A stretch of DNA of 64,000 nt from an uncultured Johnsonella sp. (GTDB lineage Bacteria; Bacillota; Clostridia; Lachnospirales; Lachnospiraceae). A program made the translations under genes and the position numbers. The notes under the pieces are model-generated. The model saw only the letters and a program-made list of their open reading frames with translations. It was not told the DNA's origin and ran no database searches. Shown in pieces: positions 8,924 to 18,011 of the stretch. The stretch spans positions 1 through 64,000 of the forward strand of contig CAAFUL010000097.1 in NCBI GenBank assembly GCA_900766185.1, read 5' to 3'. Every line of letters begins with the position of its first letter. Position 1 is the stretch's first letter.

Positions 8924-9982
8924 TTATTTAAAAATCAAATTCACTATATCATTGTATAATATGAATACCATAAGTATCATAAGAAGTACAAAGCCTCCAA
9001 AATGAACATAGGCTTCTATCCTTCTGTTAAGAGGTTTCCTAAGTATTGCTTCGACTAAAAGAAATAGAATTCTTCCTCCGTCAAGTGCCGGTATAGGCAA
9101 AAGATTCATAATACCAAGTGTAGAGCTTAAAAGCATGGTCATATTGGCAACGGTAAGAAGTACGGACATAAGACCGTAATTCATTGACTCATTTACACTG
9201 CTTCCCACCGTAGCTACTATACCTACAGGACCGCTGATTTGCTTGGGGCTCGCCTTTCCTCTTATCATTTGCGAAAGTCCGCCTAAGGTACTGTCTATAT
9301 TATACTTGATTTCATATATTGAATAAGATAAAACATCAAGAAAATTGCTTACCTTTTCACGGTCTGTCGATACTATACCTATCATGTATCTTTCATTTTC
9401 TTTATCGTACAAAGGTGTAATACTTATATTTTTTATTTCCTTAGTTTTGTTTACCTCTCTTTCAACCTTAAGGTTTATGGTTTTGTCAGGATTCATATAT
9501 AGATAAAGCATAAGCTCCCTATATAAGTGTATATCTTTTTTATCTATTGACTTTATTACATCACCCGGCATTATTCCTGCATTATAAGCCGGATAATTCT
9601 CCTTAACTTCTGAAATTACAGGTTTATCAACTCCTGCAACAGACACGATAAAAAGTGCCAAAAGAAAGGCAAGGATAAAGTTAAACAAAGGGCCCGCAAA
9701 GATAACCGCAAGCCTATACCATACAGGTCTTGAGTTAAATGTTCCCTCTTTAGGCTCTCCTTCTTCTTCCGAGTCTTCTCCTGCCATCCTACAAGACCCC
9801 CCTATAGGAAAGAGTTTTATAGAATAGTCGGTCTTTTTACCATGGTAGGTATAAATACTCGGTCCCATTCCTATAGAAAACTCCAAAACATCTATTTTTG
9901 ACCACCTCGCAACAATAAAATGTCCGAACTCATGTATCAATACTATTATTCCAAATATCAAAATAGCAATTATTATGCTCAT
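8924..9982 (-). CDS. rseP: Site-2 intramembrane metalloprotease RseP
   Basis: This 352-aa membrane zinc protease has HEFGH at residues 17-21 in the first transmembrane helix and the second metal motif LDGG near residue 298. A PDZ domain lies between them (about 115-200, beginning around AGVDKPVISEV). S2P proteases cut membrane-bound anti-sigma factors and other single-pass proteins, including leftover signal peptides. At least three further membrane segments are visible. In Gram-positives it is typically placed between dxr and ispG or proS, as here. The stop-start gap to dxr is 3 bases. Confidence 0.95.
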   Translation of the reverse strand: MSIIIAILIFGIIVLIHEFGHFIVARWSKIDVLEFSIGMGPSIYTYHGKKTDYSIKLFPIGGSCRMAGEDSEEEGEPKEGTFNSRPVWYRLAVIFAGPLFNFILAFLLALFIVSVAGVDKPVISEVKENYPAYNAGIMPGDVIKSIDKKDIHLYRELMLYLYMNPDKTINLKVEREVNKTKEIKNISITPLYDKENERYMIGIVSTDREKVSNFLDVLSYSIYEIKYNIDSTLGGLSQMIRGKASPKQISGPVGIVATVGSSVNESMNYGLMSVLLTVANMTMLLSSTLGIMNLLPIPALDGGRILFLLVEAILRKPLNRRIEAYVHFGGFVLLMILMVFILYNDIVNLIFK

Positions 9983-9985
9983 ATA

Positions 9986-11119
9986 CTAATCTCTCCTAAT
10001 ATCCGCCTTAATCTCTTTTTCTATTTCAAGTATTTCAGCTACCGAAGGATGTGCTATATTTTTATGCTTGTCCATGGCAGCCTTTATAAGTCTTGTTATA
10101 TCCTTATAGCCTATTCTTTTTTCTAAAAACAACTCAACCGCATACTCATTGGCTATATTATAAACTGCCGGCATACTGCCCCCTAAGCTTGCAGCCTCAT
10201 AAGCGTACTTTAAGCCCTCGAATACATTCGGGTCAACATCTTCAAACTCTATCTTTCCAAGCTTTTTAAAATCAAGTCTTTCTCCCTTGATATACTTTCT
10301 TTTTGGATAGTACAGTGCATATTGTATAGGCAGTTTCATATCCGGTATACCCATTTGGGCAATCACCCCTCCGTCTTCAAATTCAACCATAGAGTGTATG
10401 ATGGAAGTGGGCTGTACCAGTACTTCTATCTTAGAAGCATCCACCTTAAAAAGATGCATGGCTTCTATTACTTCCAAGCCTTTGTTGACCATGGTGGAAG
10501 AGTCTACGGTGATTTTTTTGCCCATGCTCCAATTAGGATGTTTTAATGCCTGCTCTAAGGTAACATTTTCCAATTCTTTACTCGTATAACCCCTAAAAGG
10601 TCCTCCCGAAGCTGTAAGAAGTATTTTTTGTATAGGATTGTATTTATCCAAACATTGGAATATCGCAGAATGTTCGGAGTCTACCGGAAAAAGATTGACC
10701 CCGAAGTCCTTTACAAGCTGCATAATAATATGCCCTGCACATACTATTGTCTCTTTATTGGCAAGAGCTATATCCTTACCTGATTTTATTGCAGCTATGG
10801 TAGGCTCTATACCCCTCATTCCCACTACCGCACTCAGTACAATATCCGCCTCGGGTATGGAAGCCGCAGTTATAAGCCCCTCTTTTCCAAAGCCTGTTTC
10901 CAAACTTTTATCCTTAAGTTCTTTTTTTAATTCAAGGCTTAACTTTTCATCAGCTACCGATACGAACTTAGGATTAAATTCTTCTATTTGCTTTTTTAAG
11001 AGTGCAATATTGTTACCTGCTGCAAGCGCAACAACTTCTATATCCTTATTATATCTTATTATATCAAGAGCCTGTGTTCCTATAGAGCCTGTAGAACCCA
11101 GTATGCTTATCTTTCTCAT
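9986..11119 (-). CDS. dxr: 1-deoxy-D-xylulose 5-phosphate reductoisomerase
   Basis: DXR (IspC) converts DXP to MEP with NADPH, the first committed step of the MEP pathway, and is the fosmidomycin target. The 377-aa protein shows the N-terminal dinucleotide fold (GSTGSIGTQ, residues 7-15), the catalytic segment with PVDSEHSAIFQ near 147, the substrate loop NWSMGKKITVDSSTM near 205, and a C-terminal helical domain. It has the expected length and an AAGGAG ribosome site before the ATG. Together with ispG it shows that this organism uses the MEP route. Confidence 0.97.
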   Translation of the reverse strand: MRKISILGSTGSIGTQALDIIRYNKDIEVVALAAGNNIALLKKQIEEFNPKFVSVADEKLSLELKKELKDKSLETGFGKEGLITAASIPEADIVLSAVVGMRGIEPTIAAIKSGKDIALANKETIVCAGHIIMQLVKDFGVNLFPVDSEHSAIFQCLDKYNPIQKILLTASGGPFRGYTSKELENVTLEQALKHPNWSMGKKITVDSSTMVNKGLEVIEAMHLFKVDASKIEVLVQPTSIIHSMVEFEDGGVIAQMGIPDMKLPIQYALYYPKRKYIKGERLDFKKLGKIEFEDVDPNVFEGLKYAYEAASLGGSMPAVYNIANEYAVELFLEKRIGYKDITRLIKAAMDKHKNIAHPSVAEILEIEKEIKADIRRD

Positions 11120-11129
11120 TATTTACTCC

Positions 11130-11936
11130 TTATATTCTTGAAAGAAACATTATTACAAAAAATATGACCGGAGCCGTAAAAAGTATGCTGTCCACCCTGT
11201 CAAGTATTCCGCCATGCCCCGGTATAAGATTGCCGTAATCTTTTATTTCCTGATTTCTTTTTATTCCGGATGCGGCAAAATCTCCGATTTGGGACAGTAC
11301 CGAAGCTGCAGTACAGGCAACGGTACACACTGCCTCTATATATCTTATAGGCTCGACATAGCTTTTAAATACAAGTCCGAATATATAGCCCATTATAGCC
11401 GCACCCAAGACTCCTCCAAGACAACCTTCTACAGACTTTTTGGGGCTCAGTTTGGGTGCTATTTTATGCTTTCCTATAAGCATACCTACAGAATAGGCAC
11501 AGACATCACTTCCCCAGCTTGATATAAATACAAGCCATATAATATACTCGCCATGTCTTAATGCCCTTATTTTATATAAAAATGAAAACATCACAGGTAT
11601 GTATATTAAAGTAAATAAAATTCTCACCACTTCATTTATATTGTATTTCGGAAAGGTAAATACATATATAGCCAAAAGTATTAATATAGCAATAGTTATA
11701 AATATTCCTATGTATTCGTCAACATTAAAAAGTACTAAAAAATAATAAAATACGGACAATACATAACTTACATAACTTAGAGCGCTGCCTTTCATGCCAA
11801 AAGCCTTATATAACTCATACATAGCTATACCGGAAAGCAAAATACTTGCAAACCATAAGGGCACAGTTCCGAAAGCAACTATGCCTATGGCTATTAAGAG
11901 TACTATGATACCGCTTATAAGTCTTGTAATAAACAT
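11130..11936 (-). CDS. cdsA: Phosphatidate cytidylyltransferase
   Basis: CdsA makes CDP-diacylglycerol from phosphatidic acid and CTP, the branch point of phospholipid synthesis. The 268-aa protein has about eight transmembrane segments. The family signature is near the C terminus (SGIKRNQEIKDYGNLIPGHG, then DRVDS), which includes the conserved Lys/Asp and PGHGG residues. Its ATG overlaps the uppS stop codon by one base (TAATG), so the two are translationally coupled. Confidence 0.96.
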   Translation of the reverse strand: MFITRLISGIIVLLIAIGIVAFGTVPLWFASILLSGIAMYELYKAFGMKGSALSYVSYVLSVFYYFLVLFNVDEYIGIFITIAILILLAIYVFTFPKYNINEVVRILFTLIYIPVMFSFLYKIRALRHGEYIIWLVFISSWGSDVCAYSVGMLIGKHKIAPKLSPKKSVEGCLGGVLGAAIMGYIFGLVFKSYVEPIRYIEAVCTVACTAASVLSQIGDFAASGIKRNQEIKDYGNLIPGHGGILDRVDSILFTAPVIFFVIMFLSRI

Positions 11937-12709
11937 TATCTTCCACCGAATCTTCTTTCCCTTTTATTGTAGTCTACTATAGCCTTTAATAATTCTCTTT
12001 TATTAAAATCCGGCCACAATACATCTGTGATATAAATTTCCGAATATGCTATCTGCCATAGTAAAAAGTTGGATATCCTAAGCTCACCGCTCGTTCTTAT
12101 TAAAAGATCCGGATCCGGAGTTTCTGCCGTATCAAGGTATGAACTTATAGTACATTCCTCTATATCAGAAATATCAAGATCATCATGCTTATAGGTGGAG
12201 GCTATCCTTTTTACCGCTCTTACAATCTCATCCCTTCCGCCATAATTGACAGCGAAGATAAAGGTCATTCCGGTATTTGCCTTAGTGCTTTCTACAAGTC
12301 TGTCTATACCCTCAACTATGTCTTTATCAAATCTTGATTTATCCCCTATCATTTTAACTTTTACATTATTATCATTGGCAACCTTAATAAGTTTAACCAT
12401 GTAAAATCTAAAAAGCTTCATCAGAGCCAATACTTCCTGCTCACTTCTTTTCCAGTTCTCGGTTGAAAAACCGTATACCGTCAAATAGTCAAGACCTATC
12501 CTTGCCGCATCTTCAACTATCTGCTCAAGAGTCTCACAGCCTGCCTTATGCCCCATAGCTCTGGGCAGTTTCCTCTTAGCTGCCCAGCGTCCGTTACCGT
12601 CAAGTATTATGGCAACATGGCTTGGAACTGCTATACCTTTGGATTTTAATTCTTCATTTAGTAGCTCTTTGACTTCTTTCACATATAAATCATCCAAGAT
12701 TTTTGACAT
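11936..12709 (-). CDS. uppS: Undecaprenyl diphosphate synthase (cis-prenyltransferase)
   Basis: UppS extends farnesyl diphosphate with eight isoprene units to make the C55 carrier lipid for peptidoglycan and other envelope polymers. The 257-aa protein has the ILDGNGRWA pyrophosphate-binding motif near residue 37, the GHKAGCE segment, YGFSTENWKR, and the C-terminal RTSGELRISNF motif. An ATG at 12709 is preceded by GGGGG at 6 bases, whereas the longer open frame to 12787 has no ribosome site. It uses the product of the MEP pathway encoded by dxr/ispG downstream. Confidence 0.96.
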   Translation of the reverse strand: MSKILDDLYVKEVKELLNEELKSKGIAVPSHVAIILDGNGRWAAKRKLPRAMGHKAGCETLEQIVEDAARIGLDYLTVYGFSTENWKRSEQEVLALMKLFRFYMVKLIKVANDNNVKVKMIGDKSRFDKDIVEGIDRLVESTKANTGMTFIFAVNYGGRDEIVRAVKRIASTYKHDDLDISDIEECTISSYLDTAETPDPDLLIRTSGELRISNFLLWQIAYSEIYITDVLWPDFNKRELLKAIVDYNKRERRFGGR

Positions 12710-12783
12710 AATTTTCCCCCATGTTCTACATATGTGTAGATAATAAAAGTATAAAGGGTATTCTAAAAGTATAGGAAACCAAG

Positions 12784-12810
12784 GCACATTATCTTATACA
12801 AGATAAGTGC
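12784..12810. other. Hairpin in the frr-uppS gap
   Basis: An 11-bp stem with one bulged base (GCACATTATCTT against AAGATAAGTGC, loop ATAC) lies in the 171-bp gap between frr and uppS. No T run follows on the minus strand, so it is not a standard terminator. A role as a processing or attenuation site is possible but unsupported. Confidence 0.4.
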
Positions 12811-12880
12811 TTAATCTCTTTGCATACTCTCAAAACACCCTTGCTGATAGAAGTTACAATATACTGTGTACCTTCATACT

Positions 12881-13435
12881 CTAAACTTTCATGATTTCCT
12901 TTGTCTTGGCATCAACCAAACCGTCTATTTTTTCTATAGACTTATCCGTAGCTTTTTGAACTTTGTCATCAAACTTTTTCATTTCATCTTCACTGATCTC
13001 ACCGGCTTTTTCAGCCTTCTTGATCAGTTCTATAGCATCTCTTCTTATATTTCTTACCGCAACCTTAGCAGCCTCTCCCTTTTTCTTTATATCCTTTGCA
13101 AGCTCATGTCTTCTTTCTTCTGTAAGTTCAGGAAATACAAGTCTTATAACGCTTCCGTCATTAGTCGGATGTATACCTAAATCAGACATATTGATGGCTT
13201 TTTCTATTTCTTTAAGTAAAGCCTTCTCCCAAGGCTGTATAACTATCATTCTTGCCTCAGGCACCGAGATATTGCCAAGCTGTTGCAATGGTGTGGGAGT
13301 TCCGTAATAGTCTACTTTAATCTTATCCAATACATGTGGATTGGCTCTTCCTGCCCTTATAGTAGCAAACTCTTCCTGTAGAACATCTATAGATTTACCC
13401 ATTTTTTCTTCATGTAACTTTATCTTGTCCTGCAT
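12881..13435 (-). CDS. frr: Ribosome recycling factor
   Basis: RRF splits the post-termination ribosome together with EF-G. The 184-aa protein has the family's normal length. Typical segments are ATIRAGRANPHVLDKIKVDYYG near residues 23-45, the PEARMIVIQPW strand, and the C-terminal helix pair. GAGG lies 5 bases before the ATG at 13435, which is 13 bases after the pyrH stop, so pyrH-frr is one unit. The longer frame reaching 13456 would overlap pyrH and has no ribosome site. Confidence 0.97.
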   Translation of the reverse strand: MQDKIKLHEEKMGKSIDVLQEEFATIRAGRANPHVLDKIKVDYYGTPTPLQQLGNISVPEARMIVIQPWEKALLKEIEKAINMSDLGIHPTNDGSVIRLVFPELTEERRHELAKDIKKKGEAAKVAVRNIRRDAIELIKKAEKAGEISEDEMKKFDDKVQKATDKSIEKIDGLVDAKTKEIMKV

Positions 13436-13448
13436 ATAGTCCTCTCTT

Positions 13449-14144
13449 TTACACACTTACTATGGTACCGTTGATCTTACCCTTAAGTGCATTTGCTATA
13501 GAATTTTTTTCATTTAAATCAAATATTGCCAAGCCGATCTTATTTTCCATACACATTACCGAAGCGGTAAGGTCAACAACTGCAAGCCTTTTTTCTATAA
13601 CCTCGGATATATGTATGTTGTCATACCTTTTTGCATCCTTATTAAGCTTAGGATCGGAGTCATACACTCCGTCTATAGACTTGGCAAGCAGTATTATATC
13701 AGCCTCCAATTCTATAGCCTTCAGTACTATACCCGTATCCGTTGAAAAATACGGATGACCGGTTCCCGCTCCGAAGAATACTACCTTGCCTTCGGAAAAT
13801 GCTTTGTTTGCCCTGTCCTTAGAAAATTGCTCCGTCATGGTTCCGCAAATAATGGGTGTAAATATTTCGGTATCAAGCCCCTCACTTCTAAAAACCTCAG
13901 ATACATATATGCAGTTCATAATTGTTGCAAGCATACCTATCTGGTCAGCCTTGGTTCTGTCTATTCTCTCAGAAGTTCTTCCACGCCAATAGTTTCCGCC
14001 GCCTATGACTATACCTATATCTACATTTTCATTCTTTGCATCTTTTATCTGCAAAGCAATCTCTCTTATCTTAGCCTCATTATAACCCCTTGAGCCTTCA
14101 AGTGATAATGCCTCTCCGCTAAGTTTTAACATAACTCTTTTCAC
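13449..14144 (-). CDS. pyrH: UMP kinase
   Basis: PyrH phosphorylates UMP to UDP and is essential for pyrimidine nucleotides. The 231-aa amino-acid-kinase-fold protein has KLSGEAL at the N terminus, the GGGNYWRG loop near 50, the GTGHPYFSTDTG loop near 130, and LAKSIDGVYDSDP near 155. It starts with GTG at 14144; GGGG is 7 bases upstream and the next ATG is internal to a conserved strand. Unlike the usual rpsB-tsf-pyrH-frr order, pyrH here is cut off from tsf by four unrelated genes and has its own promoter. Confidence 0.97.
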   Translation of the reverse strand: MKRVMLKLSGEALSLEGSRGYNEAKIREIALQIKDAKNENVDIGIVIGGGNYWRGRTSERIDRTKADQIGMLATIMNCIYVSEVFRSEGLDTEIFTPIICGTMTEQFSKDRANKAFSEGKVVFFGAGTGHPYFSTDTGIVLKAIELEADIILLAKSIDGVYDSDPKLNKDAKRYDNIHISEVIEKRLAVVDLTASVMCMENKIGLAIFDLNEKNSIANALKGKINGTIVSV

Positions 14145-14216
14145 TGATTTACCCCTCTGCTTATAAACTCAACTAAGGAAGGTGTAGCTATCCTTAAAAT
14201 AACTTTAAGTCGATTT

Positions 14217-14245
14217 ATTATAGCATATATATAGATGTTTGAAAA
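14217..14245 (-). promoter_or_regulatory. Promoter of pyrH-frr-uppS-cdsA-dxr-rseP-ispG-polC
   Basis: A consensus -10 TATAAT (14222-14217) and a 4/6 -35 TTTTCA (14245-14240) are separated by 17 bases in the 254-bp gap upstream of pyrH. This gives the downstream block its own start independent of the ABC exporter genes. Confidence 0.55.
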
Positions 14246-14398
14246 GACGCTATAAAAAGTATAGTATTTATAAATATACAATATAGATCCTCCGGATCGT
14301 TCACCGCTTCGCTTATGGTTCAATAACGCAATTTATTAAAGGATATTTATCTATATTTACCACCGAGAGAGATAATTTATATATTCCAAAAGCCTGTA

Positions 14399-16264
14399 CT
14401 AATCGACAATGCTCATACCTGTGTAAAGCTTATAATATCTTCCCTTTTGGCTAAGCAGCTCTTCATGGCTGCCTCTTTCTATTATCTTGCCATGCTCCAA
14501 AACCATAATACAATCAGCATTTCTTATAGTCGAAAGTCTATGTGCTATTACAAAGGTCGTTCTTCCCGACATAAGCGCATCCATACCTCTTTGCACAAGC
14601 TTTTCGGTGTGAGTGTCTATGGAAGAGGTCGCTTCGTCAAGTATAAGTACCGGCGGATCTGCCACAGCCGCTCTGGCTATTGCCAAAAGCTGCCTTTGCC
14701 CTTGAGAAAGTGAACCTCCGTCTGCACTGATTACCGTATCATAGGAGTTTGGAAGTCTTTCTATAAAGCCATGTGCATTGGCAAGCCTTGCCGCCCCTAT
14801 GCACTCCTCATCACTTGCCGAAGGTCTTCCGTATCTTATGTTATCCATAACCGTACCGGTAAAAAGATGTGTATCCTGAAGCACTATACCCAGACTCTTT
14901 CTAAGATCGGATTTTTTAATGCCTTTTATCTTTATTCCGTCATATATAATATTGCCCTTGTCTATATCATAAAACCTGTTTAAAAGGTTGGTGATAGTGG
15001 TTTTACCTGCACCTGTAGAGCCTACAAAGGCGATTTTTTGAGCAGGTTTTGCATAAAGGTTTATATCGTGAAGTATGGTATGACCTTCCACATAAGAAAA
15101 GTCCACATCTTCAAATTTTATATCTCCCTTAACCTCAACATACTCTTTGTCACCCTTTTTCCATGCCCACATACCTGATCTGTTGGCGGTTTCTTCCAAA
15201 GCGCCGTCTTTATGTACCACATTTACAAGGCTTATATCTCCGCCGGTATCTTCAGGCTGTGCATATAAGAGGTTTCCAAGTCTTGATACACCTGCCGAAG
15301 CCATTATAATGGCATTGACCTGCTGACCGACTTGAGAAAGCGGCTGGGTAAAGCTTTGTACCAAGGCAAGAAAGGTTACTATCTCCCCGACAGTAATCTT
15401 CATATAGCCCTTAACAGAAGCTACTGAGGCTACTATCGCAATTACTACATAAGAAAACTTGCCCAATTGATTTATAATAGGCATAAGTATATTCGCATAA
15501 GAATTTGCCTTACTTGCACTTTTTCTAAGCTTTTCATTAATTACAAGGAAGTCCTTTTCTACCGTATCTTCATGGCAAAATACCTTTATTACCTTTTGTC
15601 CGCTCATCATCTCTTCTATATAAGCATTGATCTCACCTATCTGAGCTTGCTGTCGCACAAAGTGCTTCATTGATATGGAAGCCGACTTATTGCTTATAAA
15701 CATAATTATAAGTATCATTCCAAGGCTTAGAAAGGTAAGCGGTACATTAAGTATAAGCATGGTTATAAACACACTTATAAGACTTATTATAGAGCTTAAT
15801 ATATTAGGCAGGGACACTCCTATAAACTGCCTTAAGGTATCCACATCATTGGTATATATTGACATAGTATCACCGTAAGGGTGTGTATCAAAGTATGATA
15901 CGGAAAGCCTTTGCATATGGGAAAAAAGTTCTTCTCTTATGCCCCTCATAGTTCCCTGACCAATTTTTACCATGGTAGTACTTTGCACATAAGAAGCTAT
16001 TACTCCTACGGCACATACAAAGCTCAGTCTTACTATAGCCTTATCAAGATTTGAAAAATCCTTTTGACCGCTTTGCAGAAGCGGTGTAATATAATCATCT
16101 ATAAGAGCTTTAAAAAATGTTGTTCCGATCAGGATAGTAACAGCTACAATTACAATACATACAAGCACTGCAAATATTTGTATAGGATATCCTTTTTTTA
16201 TTCTTTGAATTACCCAAAATAAATTCAGTTTCTTTTCATCCTTTGACTTTGATAAATTATTCAT
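14399..16264 (-). CDS. ABC exporter subunit, consensus nucleotide site
   Basis: This is a half-transporter: an N-terminal exporter-type transmembrane domain with six helices (about 20-330) and a C-terminal ATPase (about 375-620). Walker A is GSTGAGKTT (about 413), the signature is LSQGQRQ (about 520), and Walker B is LILDEATS with the catalytic Glu (about 540). The signature has Gln in place of the usual Gly at its third position. It overlaps the preceding half-transporter by 8 bases. The partner has Asp in place of the catalytic Glu, so the pair fits the asymmetric heterodimeric exporters (TM287/288, LmrCD, BmrCD type). The substrate is unknown: drug, lipid or peptide are all possible. Confidence 0.88.
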   Translation of the reverse strand: MNNLSKSKDEKKLNLFWVIQRIKKGYPIQIFAVLVCIVIVAVTILIGTTFFKALIDDYITPLLQSGQKDFSNLDKAIVRLSFVCAVGVIASYVQSTTMVKIGQGTMRGIREELFSHMQRLSVSYFDTHPYGDTMSIYTNDVDTLRQFIGVSLPNILSSIISLISVFITMLILNVPLTFLSLGMILIIMFISNKSASISMKHFVRQQAQIGEINAYIEEMMSGQKVIKVFCHEDTVEKDFLVINEKLRKSASKANSYANILMPIINQLGKFSYVVIAIVASVASVKGYMKITVGEIVTFLALVQSFTQPLSQVGQQVNAIIMASAGVSRLGNLLYAQPEDTGGDISLVNVVHKDGALEETANRSGMWAWKKGDKEYVEVKGDIKFEDVDFSYVEGHTILHDINLYAKPAQKIAFVGSTGAGKTTITNLLNRFYDIDKGNIIYDGIKIKGIKKSDLRKSLGIVLQDTHLFTGTVMDNIRYGRPSASDEECIGAARLANAHGFIERLPNSYDTVISADGGSLSQGQRQLLAIARAAVADPPVLILDEATSSIDTHTEKLVQRGMDALMSGRTTFVIAHRLSTIRNADCIMVLEHGKIIERGSHEELLSQKGRYYKLYTGMSIVD

Positions 16265-18011
16265 GTCCTACCTCCGCATTATCAAAATCCGCCGAACTTT
16301 CAAGCTGTATATTAACTATATCCGCATAGATATCATTATTCTTAAGTAGATTATCATGCGTATCGAAGGCGTCTACCCTTCCGTCCTTCAGTACAATGAT
16401 TCTGTCCGCATCTTTTATGGAAGATATCCTTTGTGCTATTATTATCTTGGTACAATTTTTAAGATTATTCTTAAACCCTTGTCTTATCTTCTCATCCGTT
16501 GCAGTATCTACCGCACTGGTCGAATCATCAAGTATAAGTATCTTAGGGGATTTAAGCAAGGCTCTGGCTATGCAAAGTCTTTGTCTTTGACCTCCCGAAA
16601 GGTTGGCACCTCCTTGCTCAAGCCAGGTATCATAACCTTTTTCAAATCCGTTTATAAACTCGTCCGCACAGGCTATCTGACAGGCTTTTTTACATTCTTC
16701 AAGGCTTGCGTCTTCCTTACCCCACCTTAGGTTTTCAAGTATGCTTCCTGAGAAAAGTACATTCTTTTGCAGTACTACGCTGACCTTATTTCTAAGTTCT
16801 TCCAAGTCATAATCTCTTACATCTATACCGCCTACCTTAATATCTCCCTCACTCACATCGTAAAGCCTGCTTATTAAAGATATAAGTGTACTTTTAGCAC
16901 TTCCCGTACCGCCTATAATACCTATAGTTTCTCCTTCTTTTATGTGAAGATCTATATCCTCAAGCACAGGTTTTCCCTTGCCCTGTGCGTAGGAAAAATA
17001 TACATGGTTAAAGTCTATGCTGCCTTCTTTTACTTCTTTTACAGCAGCTTCTTTGCTCACAATATCCGGCTTTTCTTCTATAATCTCGGCTATTCTTCTG
17101 GCACTGGCTTCCGACATCGCCACCATAACTGAGATAAAAGAAAGAAATAAAAGGCTGGTAAGCATGGTCATTATATAGGTAAATAATGAAGTAAGCTCTC
17201 CGGTACTTAGCTCATTATTAACTATAAGTCTTGCACCGAAGTATGAAAGGGTTATTATAGCCGCAAATATACACAGATACATTGCAGGGTTGATTTTTGC
17301 CACATAATTTTCAGCCTTTACCGCAAGATTATATATAACACCTATAGACTTCTCAAACTTTGAAATCTCCTTATCTTCTTGCACGAAGGACTTTACCACT
17401 CTTATACCTCTGATATTTTCCTGTATGTTGGCATTAAGTTCATCATACTTTCTAAAAACCTCTCCAAAAGCCTTACCTGCCTTTTTGATTACAAGCCCAA
17501 GTACAATTCCGAGGGCTATTAATGATACTAAAAATATTATTGAAAGTTTGGGGCTTATAATAATCGCCATGATCATGGAGAAAAACATTAAAGCCGGCGC
17601 CCTCATCATCATTCTTATAACCATCTGGTAGGAATTTTGTATATTTGAAACATCGGTGGTAAGCCTTGTAATAAGACCCGAGGTTGAATATCTGTCTATG
17701 TTTGAAAAAGAAAATTTTTGTATATTGATAAACATTGCAGCCCTTAGATTGGCTGCAAAACCTGATGATGCCCTTGCTCCGTAAATTCCCGACATAATTC
17801 CGCAAATAAGTCCCAAAAGAGCCAAGGCAACCAAAATCATTCCATAATGAATTACCTTTGATATATCCGATTTTTGTATACCCAAGTCTATGATCTTTAT
17901 CATGGTATAGGGTATCATAGTCTCAAGCAATACCTCAAGTAAGGTAAATGTGGTGCAAATCACCGACTCCACCTTATATTTGCCGAGTTGTTTAAATAAT
18001 GTTTTAAGCAT
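16257..18011 (-). CDS. ABC exporter subunit, degenerate nucleotide site
   Basis: This 584-aa half-transporter has six transmembrane helices (about 15-300) and an ATPase domain. Walker A is GGTGSAKST (about 369), the signature is a canonical LSGGQRQ (about 470), and Walker B is LILDDSTS (about 492). The residue after the Walker B Asp is Asp instead of the catalytic Glu. In the well-studied heterodimeric exporters that change makes one ATP site catalytically weak. The gene overlaps the glycosyltransferase stop upstream (ATGCTTAA) and the second subunit downstream, so the three are translated as a coupled set. Confidence 0.88.
   Translation of the reverse strand: MLKTLFKQLGKYKVESVICTTFTLLEVLLETMIPYTMIKIIDLGIQKSDISKVIHYGMILVALALLGLICGIMSGIYGARASSGFAANLRAAMFINIQKFSFSNIDRYSTSGLITRLTTDVSNIQNSYQMVIRMMMRAPALMFFSMIMAIIISPKLSIIFLVSLIALGIVLGLVIKKAGKAFGEVFRKYDELNANIQENIRGIRVVKSFVQEDKEISKFEKSIGVIYNLAVKAENYVAKINPAMYLCIFAAIITLSYFGARLIVNNELSTGELTSLFTYIMTMLTSLLFLSFISVMVAMSEASARRIAEIIEEKPDIVSKEAAVKEVKEGSIDFNHVYFSYAQGKGKPVLEDIDLHIKEGETIGIIGGTGSAKSTLISLISRLYDVSEGDIKVGGIDVRDYDLEELRNKVSVVLQKNVLFSGSILENLRWGKEDASLEECKKACQIACADEFINGFEKGYDTWLEQGGANLSGGQRQRLCIARALLKSPKILILDDSTSAVDTATDEKIRQGFKNNLKNCTKIIIAQRISSIKDADRIIVLKDGRVDAFDTHDNLLKNNDIYADIVNIQLESSADFDNAEVGHE

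Noticed and set aside
14141..14323. 60-codon minus-strand frame upstream of pyrH
   Set aside because: It covers the pyrH promoter and leader, has low-complexity Ile/Tyr content and no ribosome site.
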